Of a stretch of 64,000 bases of DNA, positions 62,001 to 64,000 are shown piece by piece. The stretch is from contig JBCCTU010000002.1 of the NCBI GenBank assembly GCA_039198065.1, positions 62,001-126,000 on the forward strand, read 5' to 3'. Within the stretch, counting starts at the first letter, position 1; each line of letters starts with the position of its first letter. The notes under the pieces were generated by a model, which worked only from the letters and a program-made list of their open reading frames with translations, had not been told where the DNA came from and did no database searches. The stretch comes from CALHVX01 sp039198065. Its GTDB lineage: Bacteria; Pseudomonadota; Gammaproteobacteria; Pseudomonadales; Azotimanducaceae. The translations under genes and the position numbers were made by a program.

Positions 62001-63179
62001 TTACCCGGAACCTACGGCTCCGCGGTCAACCAGCGCGTCGATGGCGGTATCGCTCAAGCCACGTTGCTTGAGTACCTCGCGGCTGTGTTCACCGTGCAAC
62101 GGCGCGGGTCGAGCAACCGGTGACTGTTGACCACCGAAACGCGCGGGCATGCGCGCGACCCGCATGCGACCCAGGTGCGGATGCTCGATTTCTGACAGCG
62201 ACTCGTTGGCCTGGAACTGAGGGTCGTTGACCACCTGGTCCCGAGAAAGGCAGCGCGCGCAGGGCACGTCGTTTTCCGCGAGCCGTTGCGCCGCGTCGTC
62301 CGTTGACAGCTTGGCGAACGCTTCGGCGATGAGCTGGCGATACTCGGCCATGTGTTTCTGAAACGACAGCGTGTCGGCAAAGCGTGGGTCTTGTTCCAGA
62401 TGCTCGAGCCCGAGGGCGCGATGTACCCCCTGCCGTTGCCGGTAGGTCGCGGCGGAAATGACGACCGCGCCGTCGGCGGTCTGCGTCGGCTTCATCATGT
62501 CCGCGAGCAGCGGCCGTTGGTCGACATCGGCGTCGAGCAGGGTGTGGTTCATGAAGCTGTCGGGGTAGAAGAAAAACAGGTTTGAGTCGAGCATCGACAG
62601 GTCGATGTGCTGCCCTCTACCGGTCTTTTCTCGCTGATAGAGCGCAGCCGTGAGTGCCTGAAAGGCCGTGTAGGCGGTAAGCTTGTCACAGACGAGCGTT
62701 TTCAGGAGCGTCGGCTCGTCACCGCCCTGAATGGCCGCGATGCCGGTGTGGGCCTGTATCACCGGGTCGTAGGCCGGAGCACCTGCGAGCGGTCCCTGTG
62801 TGCCAAAGCCGGTGATCGCGACGACGATCAGCCGCGGGTTTTCGGCCCGCAACGCGTCGCTGCCGAGGCCGAGTCGGTCCATGACGCCCGGTCGAAAATT
62901 GGTGATGACGATGTCGGCATCGAGCGCCAGCTCGCGGGCAATCGCCTGTGCTTCCGGTTGCTTCAGATCGAGGGCGAGCGAGGTTTTGCCTCGGTTGCAG
63001 TTGGCAAACAGCCCCGACATGCCCGCCTTCTGGCTACCCATGACGCGCATGGGATCTCCACCGGCCACGGGTTCAACTTTTACGACCTCGGCGCCCTGTT
63101 CTGCCGCCATCATTGCGGCCATGGAGGCCGTAATCATCGTCGCGAACTCGGCGATCTTTACCCCTTCGAGCGGCTGCAT
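62001..63179 (-). CDS. CaiB/BaiF-type (class III) CoA-transferase
   Basis: 392-residue class III CoA-transferase. The N-terminus MQPLEGVKIAEFATMI, GADPMR-like GGDPMRVMG, the GLFANCNRGKTSLALDLK segment (quoted in part), DIVITNFRPGVMDRLGL (quoted in part), DPVIQAHTGI and KTGRGQHIDLSMLDSNLFFF (quoted in part, catalytic-Asp region) are typical. The frame is open to 63359 but the ATG at 63179 has GGGAGGA upstream. It could activate an acid made by neighbouring oxidation genes; the CoA donor and acceptor are not predictable. Confidence 0.9.
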   Translation of the reverse strand: MQPLEGVKIAEFATMITASMAAMMAAEQGAEVVKVEPVAGGDPMRVMGSQKAGMSGLFANCNRGKTSLALDLKQPEAQAIARELALDADIVITNFRPGVMDRLGLGSDALRAENPRLIVVAITGFGTQGPLAGAPAYDPVIQAHTGIAAIQGGDEPTLLKTLVCDKLTAYTAFQALTAALYQREKTGRGQHIDLSMLDSNLFFFYPDSFMNHTLLDADVDQRPLLADMMKPTQTADGAVVISAATYRQRQGVHRALGLEHLEQDPRFADTLSFQKHMAEYRQLIAEAFAKLSTDDAAQRLAENDVPCARCLSRDQVVNDPQFQANESLSEIEHPHLGRMRVARMPARFGGQQSPVARPAPLHGEHSREVLKQRGLSDTAIDALVDRGAVGSG

Positions 63180-63235
63180 ATCCGTCCTCCCCCGGTCGGA
63201 ACTCGTGCCAGTGAAGGAGCCTGCGCCGGTGCAGA

Positions 63236-63260
63236 TAAAAACGCCGGCAAATGCCGGCGT
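63236..63260 (-). terminator. Rho-independent terminator after the aldehyde dehydrogenase gene
   Basis: Stem ACGCCGGCA/TGCCGGCGT (63241-63249/63252-63260) with a two-base loop. On the minus strand it is followed by TTTT (63240-63237), so it ends leftward transcription from the aldehyde dehydrogenase, which stops at 63302. Confidence 0.85.
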
Positions 63261-63301
63261 TTGGTTTACCCGGTGCGCCCGCCTGCGACGGGCCGTCGGT
63301 G

Positions 63302-64000
63302 TCAGGCCGCGTTGTAGCCGAGGATAGCCTTGGTTTCGAGGAACTCCTCGAGTCCCCACTCGCTGAATTCGCGGCCGTTGCCCGATTGCTTGTAGCCGCC
63401 GAAGGGTGCCGCTGGATCGACTCCGGCACCGTTGACGTGGATGTTGCCGGCTCGGATCTTGCGAGCGACGTTTGCCGCGCGTTCTGGGTCGGCACTGGAG
63501 ACGTAGCCGGAGAGCCCGTACAGCGTATCGTTGGCGATACGAACGGCGTCCGCGTCGTCTTTGTAGCCAATCAGCGACAACACCGGCCCAAAGATCTCTT
63601 CCCGCGCGATGGTCATGTCATTGCTGACGTGCGAGAACACGGTTGGCTTCACGAAGTAACCGCGGTTCATCCCGTCCGGACGTCCAACACCGCCGGTCTC
63701 AAGCTTCGCGCCTTCGTCGATGCCTTTCTGGATGAGGTTCTGCACCTTCTCAAACTGCACTGCAGAAACCAGCGGGCCCACCTGGGTGTCCGTTGACGAC
63801 GGATCACCGACCGTGATGCTTTCGGCGGCCGCTTTTGCGATGGCGGCGGCTTCGTCCATGCGGGCTTCTGGGACCAGCATACGCGTTGGGGCGTTGCACG
63901 ACTGACCGGTGTTCATGCACATGCCGACCATGTCGCGAGCGATGACCGCCGGGAAGTCGGCGTCATCAAGGATGATGTTCGCAGACTTGCCGCCCAGTTC
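63302..64000 (-). CDS. NAD(P)+-dependent aldehyde dehydrogenase, 5' end outside the window
   Basis: C-terminal 232 residues of an aldehyde dehydrogenase that continues past the right edge. The first visible residues are ELGGKSANIILDDADF, with the glutamate of the active-site region, then NTGQSCNAPTRMLVP containing the catalytic Cys, and the late EEIFGPVLSLIGYKDDADAV and PFGGYKQSGNGREFSEWGLEEFLETKAI (quoted in parts). Oxidises an aldehyde to the acid. It is separated from the CoA-transferase by a terminator, so they are not one transcript. Confidence 0.93.
   Translation of the reverse strand, partial: ELGGKSANIILDDADFPAVIARDMVGMCMNTGQSCNAPTRMLVPEARMDEAAAIAKAAAESITVGDPSSTDTQVGPLVSAVQFEKVQNLIQKGIDEGAKLETGGVGRPDGMNRGYFVKPTVFSHVSNDMTIAREEIFGPVLSLIGYKDDADAVRIANDTLYGLSGYVSSADPERAANVARKIRAGNIHVNGAGVDPAAPFGGYKQSGNGREFSEWGLEEFLETKAILGYNAA

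Overview
The window is about 64 kb of a GC-rich gammaproteobacterial chromosome. Three things point to this: the conserved order rpsB-tsf-pyrH-frr-uppS-cdsA-rseP-bamA-skp-lpxD-fabZ-lpxA-lpxB-rnhB-dnaE-tilS, the pyrG-kdsA-eno-ftsB-truD-(popT)-nlpD-rpoS block, and lipid A and BAM genes typical of Gram-negatives. A CYP153-type P450 with its ferredoxin, a CaiB/BaiF CoA-transferase and an aldehyde dehydrogenase suggest an aerobic, free-living organism able to oxidise hydrophobic compounds. I cannot place it below class from sequence alone. I saw no tRNA, rRNA, CRISPR array, transposase or prophage.

Layout. 0.2-6.4 kb: a Lys/Ala-repeat histone H1-like protein, moeA, tsaB, a small unknown ORF, rsmJ and plsB. 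6.4-10.2 kb: type II secretion genes gspN-gspC-gspD. 10.2-17.2 kb: leftward lysine/diaminopimelate genes dapE-dapD-dapC, then glnD and map. 17.2-35 kb: a rightward housekeeping superoperon covering translation (rpsB, tsf, frr), UMP kinase, isoprenoid/phospholipid synthesis (uppS, cdsA), envelope proteolysis and OMP assembly (rseP, bamA, skp), lipid A (lpxD, fabZ, lpxA, lpxB), rnhB, dnaE and tilS. 36.3-44.2 kb: pyrG, kdsA, eno, ftsB, truD, popT (DUF368), nlpD, rpoS. 44.2-45.5 kb: cytochrome c' plus cytochrome b561. 45.5-55.6 kb: accessory genes (lipoprotein hydrolase, standalone RlmK methyltransferase, an unassigned SAM-fold-like protein, a TIGR03084-like protein, a degenerate NSS-like transporter, a GH3 glucosidase, a MATE exporter). 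55.9-64 kb: ferredoxin-CYP153, ppc, an ArsR-AHSA1 fusion regulator divergent from a nitroreductase, a CoA-transferase and a truncated aldehyde dehydrogenase.

Two signals stand out. First, dxr (normally between cdsA and rseP) and ispD/ispF (normally between ftsB and truD) are all missing from otherwise intact gene orders. These are the three MEP-pathway genes usually found in these blocks, so the organism may make isoprenoids by another route such as mevalonate, while keeping uppS and popT for lipid-carrier synthesis and recycling. Second, at least eight genes carry short tandem DNA repeats whose unit is a multiple of three (6, 9, 12 or 15 bp), mostly in dispensable N- or C-terminal extensions (GspD, RnhB, NlpD signal peptide, GlnD tail, others). 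The GspD and RnhB repeats share a 12-bp unit with core TCGGCCC but lie in opposite orientation relative to the reading frame, which suggests a spreading coding minisatellite.

Other points are a palindromic operator sitting exactly inside the promoter spacer of the ArsR-AHSA1 gene, a cytochrome b561 gene with no ordinary start codon, a non-canonical LpxB motif, and a short TilS.
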